DNA from: Cepaea nemoralis
Lineage: Eukaryota > Mollusca > Gastropoda > Stylommatophora > Helicidae
Assembly (NCBI GenBank): GCA_014155875.1
Contig: JACEFZ010011691.1
Coordinates: 546,501 to 610,500, forward strand
Length of the DNA stretch: 64,000 nucleotides
Direction: 5' to 3'
Shown here: positions 45,588 through 58,674 of the stretch, piece after piece
Layout of the letters: each line of letters begins with the position of its first letter
Numbering within the stretch: position 1 is the first letter of the stretch
The notes under the pieces: generated by a model
Told to the model about the DNA's origin: nothing
The model's database searches: none
Seen by the model: only the letters and a program-made list of their open reading frames with translations
Position numbers and translations under genes: made by a program

Positions 45588-46879
45588 TCTGCAGATTAGT
45601 ATATCGCTCAGCACCACAGCGAATAGTGAAATAATTTCAGAAACGCTGTGTATAAATTGTGATAGGAACAATATCCCAATGTAAATATAGTATATTTATC
45701 TTATAATTATTGTAATAATTGTGATGAATACGTGTGTTGTATGTGATCGAAAGGTAACATTATTTTAAACATGTATGAACATTGTAAAAAACAGTGCTAC
45801 GTGATTTCAAGACTTACTTTACTTGAACTGTTTGAGTATCCATTGTACTTGCTGTGCAGAGTGTTCCAACTTATTTTAATCCGTGCGAGATGGACAGTGA
45901 CATCTGAATTCTACAGAACACGTTAATCCAGACTTCGAAAGAAAGAGTTAATCCAGCAGCTGTTCCTATGAACTGTATACTCCGTGCGTTTACATAACAT
46001 CCCGACGGAAGAACATTGTGTTAGCTACATCTTAACACACCAGCTGTGTACTTCCAGTATTTGTGTAATTAATGTAAAAACTAGCAGAGTACAGTGTAAT
46101 TCTCACAAAGAATTGACGTTTGATATAAAACGAAATTTTACATAAACAAATTGTATGTAAGGATTTTGATAGATGTAATCTGAGAATCATAAGTTGATTA
46201 ACTTGTTCGCAATAGTGACATTTGGTTCGCTATTGTCAATAAGCATCAAACTATGACGCTTAGAAATTGATTTACTAATGTAATTTATTTTCTTTGAAAG
46301 CATGTTGAAATTATCGCCCATAGATTTTGTATTGTTTCACTGATTACAACCAAGGGAAACAATTGAAATTAGTGATAATGGGTAACATGTATAAAAACCA
46401 TCCTCATGTTGCCAGATTGGTGACACATCAAGATGACATCAACTATGCATGGGAGTATTTACCGAAGCTGTAGACCTACATGAGACTTTCTGACCAGATG
46501 AGGTTGGGGTCAAATGTTGGAGTCATCTTATAGGGAGAAGACTCGCGGCCTGACATGTCATGTTTGAAATTTTTGTTTATTTGTCGAGAGGTGGTTGCGT
46601 TGCTTGAGAGATAGCATAAGTCGCTGATAGCTACCGGACTGGCTGTGTCAAATTACAACTAACGTAAGAATCCATCTAGTGGATTGTATTTGAGGAGTGT
46701 TGCTTGATAGCATCATTGAAGAGTGAGTGTATATAGCTTACAATTATCTACATATTTCAATATAAACCAACGTGTCATGTCAGATGACAAACAATGGGTC
46801 GATTCTGACAGGTTTAATAAATAAACCCAGATGTATATAGCTTACATATTCTCCTTTCATGAAAAGGATGGCGGGAGAA
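45588..46879 (+). other. 3' untranslated region of element C
   Basis: About 1.3 kb without a gene. It ends with a purine-rich AAAAGGATGGCGGGAGAA (about 46861-46879) directly before the 3' LTR, probably the polypurine tract. Confidence 0.7.
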
Positions 46880-49800
<2,921 letters not shown>

Positions 49801-50345
49801 TCTTGAATCAAAAGACCATCCCATTCATTACATTTGTTGGCATCCCTTCAGTATGTGTTCTCTTATATCTGTCTACACAAACATTTGGACTAGAAACATC
49901 AGACAAGTCTCCGGTGTAGTTCTTTGAGAGCTATAACTGACATAATCAAAAATGTCATCAAGAGACTTTGCAAAGCTCTGTGTATGTTTTTCTTGTGTTT
50001 CCTTATTTTGCTGCTGACAATTCTCAATAGCCAGAGATAGTTTATTGTTTGTATCAATCACAGAAGACACATTTTCTGACATTTGACAACAATTTTCATG
50101 TTTTACTGATGCCTTACAAATGTTCTCAACCATTCTTGATTCTGAGTTGCTGTGTTCTGTCATTTCTTGAATGATGCTACCCCCAGCTATGTCTACCATT
50201 TTACTGAAGCTGTGACTCCTGTCCTCACACAGAACATCTGATAGTTCTTGTTTCACAACCTTCATGTCTATGCTGTCATATGTCCACTTTTGTGAATGTT
50301 CTTGTATGGAGTGGTAAGGACTACTTGGAGACCTTGAGTGTATTT
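49801..50345 (-). CDS. N-terminal part of the zinc-finger exon, with splice acceptor
   Basis: The frame upstream of the fingers on the minus strand runs SSPYHSIQEHSQKWTYDSID, MKVVKQELSDVLCEDRSHSF and on through a polar, probably disordered stretch. The VKQE motif fits a SUMO-attachment consensus. An acceptor (pyrimidine-rich TTTGGTGTGTTTCAG) lies just upstream, with the exon starting at 50345. This is the normal layout of the last exon of an invertebrate multi-finger gene: polar N-terminal segment, then a finger array. Earlier exons would lie beyond 50345 but none was recognised. The frame stays open to about 49873. Confidence 0.6.
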
Positions 50346-50518
50346 CTGAAACACACCAAAGTAAATAATTAATATGCTCATGAACACACCAGGTATTGAT
50401 TATGAACAGATGAGTATGTGTAATCAAAGCAGGCACACATTGCAGCTATAGACAACCAGTTTCAAGTGAACAGAAAATTAAGAAGAAGATTGATTAATAT
50501 GCTCATGTACAATCTATA

Positions 50519-50823
50519 CTTATGAATGATCTAAGATGGTGTATGATCTAAGCTGATGTATGATATAAGCTGTTATATGATCAAGGTTGATGTATGATCT
50601 AAGTTCATGATGATCTAAGAAGGTGTATGATCTTAGCGGATGTATGATATAAGCTGTTATATGATCAAGGTTGATGTATGATCTAAGTTCATGATGATCT
50701 AAGAAGGTGTATGATCTAAGCGGATGTATGATATAAGCTGTTATATGATCAAGGTTGATGTATGATCTAAGATCATGCATGATCAAAGATGATATATGAT
50801 CTAACATGATGTATAATCTAAGC
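50519..50823. repeat. minisatellite GATGTATGATCTAAGC, left part
   Basis: Units of about 16-19 bp (TGATGTATGATCTAAGC with variants) are arranged in a longer 90-odd-bp period, seen by the recurrence of GATATAAGCTGTTATATGATCAAGG at about 50567, 50647 and 50740. The array is cut by the hAT element and continues at 55036. Confidence 0.9.
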
Positions 50824-50945
50824 CAGGGGTGGGCAATCTATGGCCCGCGGGCCGCATGCGGCCCGCAAGGGCATATAGAAATAAAAATGTTTACTTCGTT
50901 TCTAAGTTATTTTGTTGAATTTTACAGAATTTCATGTACCGTTAT

Positions 50946-51190
50946 AAAAAAAAGTCGCTTAAAAGTCGACGGGGTCGACTTCATCGCACCGGGTTTTATC
51001 CCATATGGCTCAGTCTCTTTCCGCAGCGCGGAAAGCGTCGCACAAAGCACGAACTCCGTAGCTTTTAGCGATGACCCACAGGAGTCTCCGAAACATTTAA
51101 CTCGTAAACCAAAGGGTGCGGCCCGGAATCAAACCCACAACCTTCGGAGCATGAGTCAAACAGGCTTGACCACTTCGCCACAGAGACTCA
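50946..51190 (-). mobile_element. tRNA-derived SINE with 15-bp target duplication
   Basis: TTCATGTACCGTTAT stands at 50931-50945 and 51191-51205. Read on the minus strand, the element begins GTCTCTGTGGCGAAGTGGTC (box A-like) and has GGGTTTGATTCC (box B-like) about 40 bases later, the split RNA polymerase III promoter of tRNA-derived SINEs. A central body follows, and the 3' end is T-rich. The overlapping 133-codon plus-strand frame is not a gene. Confidence 0.88.
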
Positions 51191-51279
51191 TTCATGTACC
51201 GTTATGATTGTTTTAACATTTTTGATAAAATTTCTTTCTTATTATCTATTTTTTTAAACAGTCCTTGACATTCATAATG

Positions 51280-52490
51280 TAATGCTTCGTCGTCTTCTTT
51301 ATTTGCCTTAAATATGTCTATAACTGCAATGTTGCCTCTTGTATGAATTTAACTGTCCTTTTTAGTTCACTCAGCAGTCCATAAAGTTTATCTTCCACTG
51401 TCGTCTCTCTGGGCCAGAAGGTTTGCCTAGACATGTTGTAATTTGGGCAGTCTTTGAGTATGTGCTCTGCTGTCTGCGACGCCAATCTACATGTGCACAT
51501 GGCTGTTTCACCAATCTTGAATCTTGTATACATGTGGTTGTGTAATCTATTGTGTCCTGTTCTGAAGTGCAAAATAATGACTTGTTCTGGTCTATCCATA
51601 ACGTGGTAGTCGTCTTGAGCAGGTTTTGCTGGCCTTCTGACTGATTTGATCATTCTTTTCTTTTAATGGTATGTAACGGGCACATTAAGCTGTTCTTCGT
51701 TTGCTCGTTCCTTAGCCAATCGATCAGTTCTGTCGTTTCCTGGGTACTCCACAGTGGGATGGTATCCACTGTTTGGTGACCTTGTGCTGACTGCTAATTT
51801 CAGAAAGTAGTGTCCTTAGTACTGGCAATTCCCCAGACATCATTTCGTTTTCGTTGAGGTGAGTTTCTTGCAAGCAACATACGCTTACCATTTCTTGGTC
51901 CAAGATGTTTTTTAATTCTATTTTTTTTTTTTTGTTGCTGACTCCCTCCGCATTCCAGTGCATTAGTTTTAGTCTTTGTTTGGTATGGTCAGACGCTCTA
52001 TTCTCAGGTCCCCTGGCTCCACAGGACATCTGAGAAGGACCTCCAGTAGCTGTGGTTGGACCCTTTCGAGGCATGGGGGCCAGGCACTGCACCTGCCTGG
52101 GGTCCACAGCAGGGCGAGCACCATAATATTTAGCAATAATCGACATATTTCAATTACGCGTGATTGTGTGGCATCCTGATTTCTGTGGTGCGCCTCCTGG
52201 CTGGCTGCCTCCGTCTTCAACACCTTTCCTTTGCTAGAGCAGACTGTGGTCTTACTCGAGTTTAGGTGTGTAGGCACGCACACACGTCTGTGCATGCATG
52301 TACGTGCATACACATCTAAAGCATTCTGGTTATTTCTCGGCACCAGTGACTCGCCGCCGCCCCTTCTCCTGTTAGTTAAAACAGTATCGCCACGAGAAGG
52401 CAAGGAGTTGGACTTTTGCTGCATAGGTGATGAATGCCCAAGCCATTGGGGTATTTATGCAAGGTTGGGCGCTCACCCCAACCCTGCCCC
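51280..52490 (-). mobile_element. LINE C copy 2, internally deleted
   Basis: Minus strand. The 5' part (about 52490-51990) has a GC-rich leader and a short frame, then the endonuclease start LKLMHWNAEGVSNKKKKIEL, CCLQETHL. At about 51850 this joins in frame to RNase H (SGELPVLRTLLSEISSQHKV, WIPSHCGVP), and the C-terminus LHFRTGHNRLHNHMY, CRLASQTAEHILKDCPNY follows. Most of the endonuclease and the whole reverse transcriptase are missing. The RNase H and 3' part match copy 1 at 5955-7044. It is inserted in the hAT element; no clear target duplication was found. Confidence 0.82.
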
Positions 52491-53060
52491 CGGCTACATA
52501 CAACAACATTTGGAACCTGCAATGCTAAAATGCGAATTTATCGATTTTCATATAGAGAAATATTTATCGACATGTAAAAATTTAATAAGGATGAATATAT
52601 GAAAAAAAGATATTTCTCCGGTGAATAAAATTATTTATTTTGAAAGAAAATATTAAATTTAAAAGTTATTTGCTGTTATAAATTATTTCCACATTTACAA
52701 TGTTCAAATTAATTTATTTGTTGTAATAGTCTTAATATATTTCTGAAATTTATTCTGAGTTTACTACTTGTTTTCAGAATACTTTATTTTCAAACACAGC
52801 CGGAAGTAGGTTTTGTTTCATTTCCATTTTAAAGTTTTGTACACTTCTAACTGTTCGAATTTTATTAAACAACGAGTGTCAATAACTTAAGATTGAAAAT
52901 GAGTGCCGTGTTTTTAATGATGAATGGACAACTAAGTACTGTTTTGTAAAAGTTGGTAGCAAATAAGTTTGCTTGTTGTGTCATGAGTCAATGGTTGTCT
53001 TCAAGGAGTACAATGTAAAAATACATTATCAAAGCATTAAGTGAATAATTTAAGCATTAA
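52491..53060. other. AT-rich hAT interior, no coding seen
   Basis: The transposase N-terminus would be expected here, but only stop-rich AT sequence is visible. It may be intronic or too decayed. Confidence 0.5.
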
Positions 53061-53078
53061 GTGTCATTTTATATTGTT

Positions 53079-53392
53079 TACATTTTCACAGCTTTGCCGC
53101 AGTTCCACCGAATTTTATTCACATTCTTACTATGTTTACTACTGCAACTAATTGTACCATCTTCTTCTGTTAATCGTTATATGTGACTATCAGCGTGTTA
53201 GGTTTATTCACTTAATGCTTTCATTTTTTCATCCTTTTGTTCTTCTCGTCCTGTCGTCACCTTTTGATGTAGTCACAGGAGATCTCCTTGACTATATGTT
53301 GTGTTTGTGAATGTGTTTGTTTGCTGATGAAGGCTAATCGCCGCAACGTCCTGTATGTGTCGTAAATCTGTTATGTAAAGCTGCACTACTTT
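53079..53392. mobile_element. 314-bp insertion with 18-bp target duplication, class unknown
   Basis: GTGTCATTTTATATTGTT (53061-53078) and GTGTCATTTTAGATTGTT (53393-53410) match at 17 of 18. The insert contains GCTGATGAAGGCTAATCGCC, a phrase of a kind that recurs near Penelope-like and other retroelements, but has no coding frame and no visible tRNA promoter. The long duplication points to target-primed retrotransposition. Confidence 0.65.
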
Positions 53393-53425
53393 GTGTCATT
53401 TTAGATTGTTCACTTCCCCTTTTAG

Positions 53426-54618
53426 TGCAGAAGCTGATACAGCCACAGAGGACATATAGGTTGAGCTGCTTGACTTACAAGCAGATCATGACCTGAAAGA
53501 GAAATTCAAGTCAGATGGTTTGCTGGATTTCTATGGATCTTTATCAGAAGAGTTATCAGTTATCAGTTATCAGTTGGGGTATCTTCATTGCACTCCGGAC
53601 ATGTCCATAGGTGCTCAGATCCTCCCCCCAGCATATGCATCAGCGTCCGGTGGCTAATAGTGCCAGTTCTGTGTTGGTTGACGAGGCGCTTTGTTTTCCC
53701 GATGTACCTCTCGCGTCTGGCTGTGCCGATTCTTACTCTCAGGTCTTTCATCCTGTACAGCGATGTGGAATCACTGACGTCAAAGTCCTCTGTTCTCGCT
53801 ATATCTTTAAGGACGTTAATAACATCGGCACGATCCATGGGCTGGCCATCTACATAGGGTGCAGAGCCAGCCAGTTTGTCAGCTCGTTCATTTTCCTCGA
53901 CTCCCGCATGTCCCGGGACGAAGATGAAGGTGACTTTATGGACAACAGACTTCCGCAGCGATTCAGTCCACTGTCTACGTACAGATCCAGCTTCGACCTT
54001 CTGAATCATGCTCATTGAATCACTTAGTACACACACGTTGGTATAATGCTGTGATTCCAGCCATATGAAAGCCTGTGTAACTGCCATCACCTCCATCGTC
54101 ATGCTGCTCGTGGTCATAGAGTGGGCACCACTGGATTCTTGAACGGTTCGGCCCGCTGAACGGGCTGTAAATGCCCACGCACTTCTCTGCTGCTTTACAA
54201 CAGATCCATCTGTATAGATGAGCACTTCGGGGCTATCTGAGTGTTCATAGATGTGCGCGTTAACCTCTGCATTGACAGCGGCAGGGTTCTGCTCTCTGCA
54301 CCGTCTACTTTTTTAGTGAGTTCCCTTGAAGCAAGATGGCGGGACATTTCTTCATCCCGTAAAATGGAATGTGTTTTTTCTTTATCAGAAGAATCATTTC
54401 CCAACTTAAAAAACTTTGCAGCTAAACTTGTATCATTGTTTGGATCAACATAGATTTGCGAACAAGCATTCTCTTGCTTCAAGATCAACAAATCTAAGAA
54501 TAGGTCTTTATTGTCGGACTGCAACTTGCATGCTGTCATGGGAATTTCAACAAATAAACTTGCTCTAGATTTCAAGAATATTGTCAAAAAGTGCAAGCAG
54601 TTACATACATCTCATTAG
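53426..54618 (+). pseudogene. hAT transposase C-terminal region, split by a LINE
   Basis: hAT transposases move the element by cut and paste. An acceptor-like CACTTCCCCTTTTAG precedes the exon. The plus frame reads VELLDLQADHDLKEKFKSDG and LLDFYGSL up to 53551, then after the LINE insertion continues from 54393 as SFPNLKNFAAKLVSLFGST, ICEQAFSCFKINKSKNRSLL and the hAT dimerisation end LHAVMGISTNKLALDFKNIV, stopping at the TAG at 54616-54618. TAG stops at the IxVELL and GSTxICE positions make it dead. The pattern is that of GTF2IRD2/EPM2AIP1-related hAT proteins. Confidence 0.87.
53552..54379 (-). mobile_element. RNase H end of a LINE with 13-bp duplication and AACTGAT tail
   Basis: CTTTATCAGAAGA flanks it (53539-53551 and 54380-54392). 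On the minus strand an open frame (54225-53563) encodes RNase H: VLIYTDGSVVKQQRSAWAFT (catalytic D), TMEVMAVTQAFIWLESQ (E), CVLSDSMSMI (D) and FIFVPGHAGVEENERADKLA (H and D). It is followed by a C-terminal end with EHLWTCPECNED. Upstream the element is truncated. Its 3' tail is a tandem run of AACTGAT instead of poly-A. RNase H of this kind is found in I, R1, Tad and related LINE clades. Confidence 0.9.
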
Positions 54619-54877
54619 ACATCAACAGTTATAGTGACAATGTAGTCGGTTTGTGTCTAAATTAAAGCCATTGATAGATAATAAAGAATATTTGTTATAA
54701 TAACAAGATGTACAATTTTGTTAACAAATTAGTAAATGCTTTTGTCCATATTGTCAAATATAATGTATAAGTGTATAAGTAACATAAAATTGCAATAATT
54801 AGTTATTTATACTGCTTAATAACCTATAAATAATTAATAATTACTTACTGTGATAGGTTGCTGTAAACAAAATGGAC

Positions 54878-54880
<3 letters not shown>

Positions 54881-54970
<90 letters not shown>
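54881..54970. repeat. (TA)n microsatellite inside the hAT element
   Basis: About 45 perfect AT units shortly before the 3' end of the hAT element. Open frames of alternating Ile/Tyr across it are artefacts. Confidence 0.95.
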
Positions 54971-54972
<2 letters not shown>

Positions 54973-55035
54973 GGCCCGCCAATAGCTTTACATTTGTCAA
55001 TGCGGCCCTCGGCACAAACAATTTTCCCACCCCTG

Positions 55036-55312
55036 ACCTAAGCTGATGTGTGATCTAAGATGATTTATGATCTAGGCCAATGTATGATCTAAGCTGATGT
55101 ATGATCTAAGATGATGTATGATCTAAGTTGATGTATGATCTGAGCTGATGAATGATCTAAGCTGATATATGATCTATGTTTATGATGATCTAAGATGATG
55201 TATGATCCTGGCTGATGTATGATATTGGCTGATGTATGATCTAAGCTGATGTATGATCTCAGCTGATGTATGATCTGAGCTTTTGTATGATCTAGGCTGA
55301 TGTATGATTTAG
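55036..55312. repeat. minisatellite GATGTATGATCTAAGC, right part
   Basis: Continuation of the array at 50519-50823 after the hAT element, with the same TGATGTATGATCTAAGC units and slightly more divergence. Confidence 0.9.
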
Positions 55313-56190
55313 GCATGACAAGGGAACACAACTGGAGGTGGCATGGCAAGGCAACACATTTAGAGGAGGCATGACAAGGGAACACAATTAGAGGTGGCAT
55401 GACAGGGGAACAATTATAAGTGGCATGACAAGGGAACACAATTAGAGGTGTCGTGACAAGGGAACAATTATAAGTGGCATGACAAGGGAACAATTATAAG
55501 TGGCATGACAAGGGAACAATTATAAGTGGCATGTCAAGAGAACACAATTAGAGGTGCCATGACTAGGGAACACAATTAGAGGTGGCATGACAGGGGAACA
55601 CAGTTAGAGGTGGCATGACAAGGGAACACAGTTAGAGGTGGCATGACAAGGGAACACAATTAGAGGTGGCATGACAAGGGTACAATTATAAGTGGCATGA
55701 CAAGGGAACAATTATAAGTGGCATGACAAGGAAACACAATTAGAGGTGGCATGACAAGGGAACAATTATAAGTGGCATGACAAGGGAACAATTATAAGTG
55801 GCATGACAAGGGAACACAATTAGAGGTGGCATGACAAGGGAACACAATTAGAGGTGGCATGACAAGGGAACAATTATAAGTGGCATGACAAGAGAACAAT
55901 TATAGTGACATGACAAGGAAACACAATTAGAGTGGCATGACAAGAGAACACAGTTAGAGGTGGCATGACAAGGGAACACAATTAGAGGTGGCATGACAAG
56001 GGAACAATTATAAGTGGCATGACAAGAGAACAATTATAAGTGACATGACAAGGAAACACAATTAGAGGTGGCATGACAAGAGAACACAGTTAGAGGTGGC
56101 ATGACAAGGAAACACAATTAGAGGTGGCTTGACAAGGGAACACAATTAGAGGTGGCATGACAGGGGAACACAATAAGAAGTAGCATGGCA
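55313..56190. repeat. 26-28-bp minisatellite, about 33 copies
   Basis: Two unit types alternate: GGCATGACAAGGGAACACAA followed by TTAGAGGT (28 bp), and GGCATGACAAGGGAACAATT followed by ATAAGT (26 bp). A higher-order mixture of the two is visible. The minus-strand translation (Cys-His-Ala-Thr-Tyr-Asn repeats) is not a gene. Confidence 0.93.
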
Positions 56191-56254
56191 AAGAAAACTG
56201 AATCTTGCATATCAACACAATGATTCAGGGCTCAATGTCCAGCAGTGGCAATTA

Positions 56255-56466
56255 TGATCACATGTTGATCTGATCAGCACAGTTGGCATGTGACCCAGTC
56301 TAATCACATGTTGATCTGATCAGCACAGTTGGCCTGTGGCCCAGTGTAATCACATATTGATCTGACCAGCACAACTGGCATGTGACCCAGTCTAATCACA
56401 TGTTGATCTGACCAGCACAACTGGCATGTGACCCAGTGTAATCACATGTTGATCTGATCAGCACAT
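56255..56466. repeat. 46-bp tandem repeat, about 4.6 copies
   Basis: The unit starts AATCACATGTTGATCTGATC and continues AGCACAGTTGGCATGTGACC and CAGTCT. Copies begin at 56256, 56302, 56348, 56394 and 56440. Confidence 0.93.
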
Positions 56467-56640
56467 ACGCATACCAGCCTACACATCCCCGCCCACACAT
56501 CTCTCACCCACACACACAAATCTCCTCACCCACCCACACATCCCCCACCTACAAACATCCTCACCGGCCACACATACATCCTCCACCCACTCACATTTAT
56601 CCCATCCACACTCACACACTCAGACCCAGATGGGCAAGCA
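56467..56640 (-). mobile_element. fragment of the G-rich dispersed element (copy 2)
   Basis: C-rich on the plus strand (CATCCCCCACCTACAAACAT, CCACCCACTCACA). The style and spacing match the other copies, but the unique tail part is absent. It abuts the 46-bp repeat. Confidence 0.6.
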
Positions 56641-56904
56641 GTCTAATATCTTAAGTGTACCTCAGAAGTCAGAGTTGATCCGCCTGATGCTGAGCGACAC
56701 TGGAAATAGGAAACGTTAGTCCGAGTGCAAAAGTCAGTCCAGTGTGAACTACGCTCAATTTCAAGGTGAGCAAAAAGTAGAAAAATGTCTTAGGTAAACA
56801 TTCAGTGTTTTGCTGTTGCCCTTTGAGCTGTTGGATTGGATCAGATCTTTCTGCCACTCAGAGATGTATCCAATCATAATTCTGGCCTCTCAGGTAAACA
56901 AGAT
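56641..56904. other. non-coding, nothing recognised
   Basis: No open frame of interest and no repeat similarity to the rest of the window was noticed. Confidence 0.5.
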
Positions 56905-57640
56905 GCGTTAAGTTAAAAACCGACATCACTGCACTCAGGACATTCCCATAGTGCTCCGTCCCCTCGTTCAACAGCCAGCGAAGAGTCATACTACTAATCG
57001 TTTCCATCGCTATTTGATTAAAATTTCTCCCGGTCTTCCCTCGCAGTTTTGAGAATCTTCCAGAACCCCTGCCGATCCCCCGCAATCTCATTCTTTCCAC
57101 ATATGGGTTCTCAATCTGTTTCTCTGCCTTCTCCATCTGGTCCCACAAATGCATGACCCCCCCCCCCCTTTGTCCGTAGGCAATCTACCACCAAGAGGTC
57201 CATTTCCTGCCAGCCTATCAGCCTGTTCATTCCCCCAGGCCAGGGCAAAATATCCATACAATTCTCACAATCTATGACCTCTGAAGCGACAATAGCCATT
57301 CCACATGAAACATTCCTTTCTCCACCTTACTAAGCATACTCTTTGAATACGTAATGAATACAACGTGTGTTGCAATCCTGTCAACGGAATGCTGTTGTTA
57401 CTGCCTCCACTTCCAAGGTAAACAACTGGTGAATGAACTGTCATATTCTGTTACCAGCATGAGCCCTGTCTGCTCTCGTTCAAGTATTTCCAGAGGGAAG
57501 GTAACAGACATGGAAGGTAACTGCTGAGAGTTACTGGGCAATGACGAGCTTAGACCTTATTTCACCCAGCAGACGTTTATTTCCAGCATTCTCTACTGTC
57601 TCCAAAAGTGACCTTCAGTCTGAAAAGAACATCATCTTTG
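56905..57640 (-). pseudogene. LINE D copy 2: RNase H domain remnant and 3' end
   Basis: The minus frames give fragments of RNase H (LEVEAV-TAFRW at about 57390, a WPGHAG-like DILPWPGG at about 57250, REMDLLVVDCLRTKG), then EKAEKQIENPYVERMRLRG and TGRNFNQIAMETISSM, LLNEGTEH. The last part matches 7045-7282 closely. A C-run at 57159-57168 shifts the frame, and other stops break it. The 3' tail is TTAACTTAAC (plus GTTAAGTTAA near 56908-56917), again a short tandem unit. Confidence 0.8.
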
Positions 57641-58057
57641 TTGATCATCGCTGATCCGTAGCGAAGTTGCTTATTTTGAAAAACAGTGGACAAGACTCAG
57701 ACCTGAAAGTGGAATATTTGAAGCACACAGAAAAGCCGGTTGTTACTGTCTTCCAGATGTCCACTTCTATACTCACCCCTCAACCTCCCCTCAGTTTCCT
57801 ATTAAATTGCCAATGGTGAAGCTTTGGCAGCCTTTTTGTTATATTCTCTCCACAATATTACCCAAACACATGAGTAAGTTAATTAGACTGCTGCTATGTT
57901 CACTGTTTGTTTTCTCCCATCTCTGATTTCTATTAGAAATGAACCATTTCATGACACTGATCTGGGTCTTTGCCTTGGCTTCATGGCAGATTGTCAATTG
58001 TTCAGAGCTGTCTTTCATATGGTCATTGTCAGAGTCTAAAGTATTGCAGAGATGCAG
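57641..58057. other. non-coding; flank of the solo LTR
   Basis: No recognisable coding or repeat structure. Confidence 0.5.
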
Positions 58058-58547
58058 TGACATCGTTACGCCCGCCAGGCGACTTAGTCCCCAGCCGGGA
58101 TGCCGTAACTTCGTTACGCCCGCCAGGCGAGTATTAGTTACCTGCCTGCGAGGTTGCTGGCTGACGAGACGGCCAGCGGTCAGGCAAGGACAACGCAAGA
58201 CGCACGCATGCCTCGTGAAGCCACTTCAGGTGGGGAGGCACGTTGCGAGCTCTAGACAGACAGCTCTGGGACGTGGACTCGACTGGACGTATGATGAGAG
58301 AAAGGCGTTGTGTGGTTTCTGTGCCTGAAAGTCGAGTGCTAGTACATCTTGAGAGATAGACTGTGAGCTGTATTGTGTATGTAAGTGTATTGAAGTATAA
58401 CTTAGATATTGTAATGATCATCGTATTGCATTGTGATCTGTAAATAAATCCATTGAACGTTGTGTAGTTGAGTCTCAAGTCAAATCACGTTGTACTTGTA
58501 CTGTCTCACATGTGTTAGGTTAACGAGCCAGGTTTAAGACCCTGACA
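58058..58547 (+). repeat. probable solo LTR, related in layout to element C
   Basis: It starts TGACATCGTTACGCCCGCC and ends AAGACCCTGACA, with AATAAA at 58443-58448 about 100 bases before the end, the same arrangement as the element C LTR (which ends ATTCTGACA and also has a TCTC/G-ACA-GTGTTxGGT phrase before it). An internal GTTACGCCCGCCAGGCGA is duplicated at about 58064 and 58114. No second copy and no coding region adjoin it, and no clear target duplication is seen. It is the most GC-rich stretch nearby. Confidence 0.6.
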
Positions 58548-58674
58548 GTCATGCTTTTCTTATTTGTTTAATCCTCAATCTGATTGATCTTTATTATAAA
58601 TTATCACTGCAGCTCAGCATCATTGTTCCTCATTATAAATACATCCTTGTAAATCTTTGTAAATCAGCTTTCTT

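Larger units (their letters stand above)
50816..55043 (+). mobile_element. hAT element with nested insertions
   Basis: The ends are CAGGGGTGGGCAA at 50824 and TTTTCCCACCCCTG ending at 55035, the inverted repeat known from hAT (Charlie/ZAPHOD-type) elements; the terminal 10 bases are exactly inverted. The flanking 8-mers ATCTAAGC and ACCTAAGC match at 7 of 8, a slightly decayed target duplication. GC-rich subterminal CGGCCCGC-type repeats occur inside both ends. The element is 4,212 bp including a SINE, two LINE fragments, another insertion and a (TA)n run. The transposase remains on the plus strand. Confidence 0.9.
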
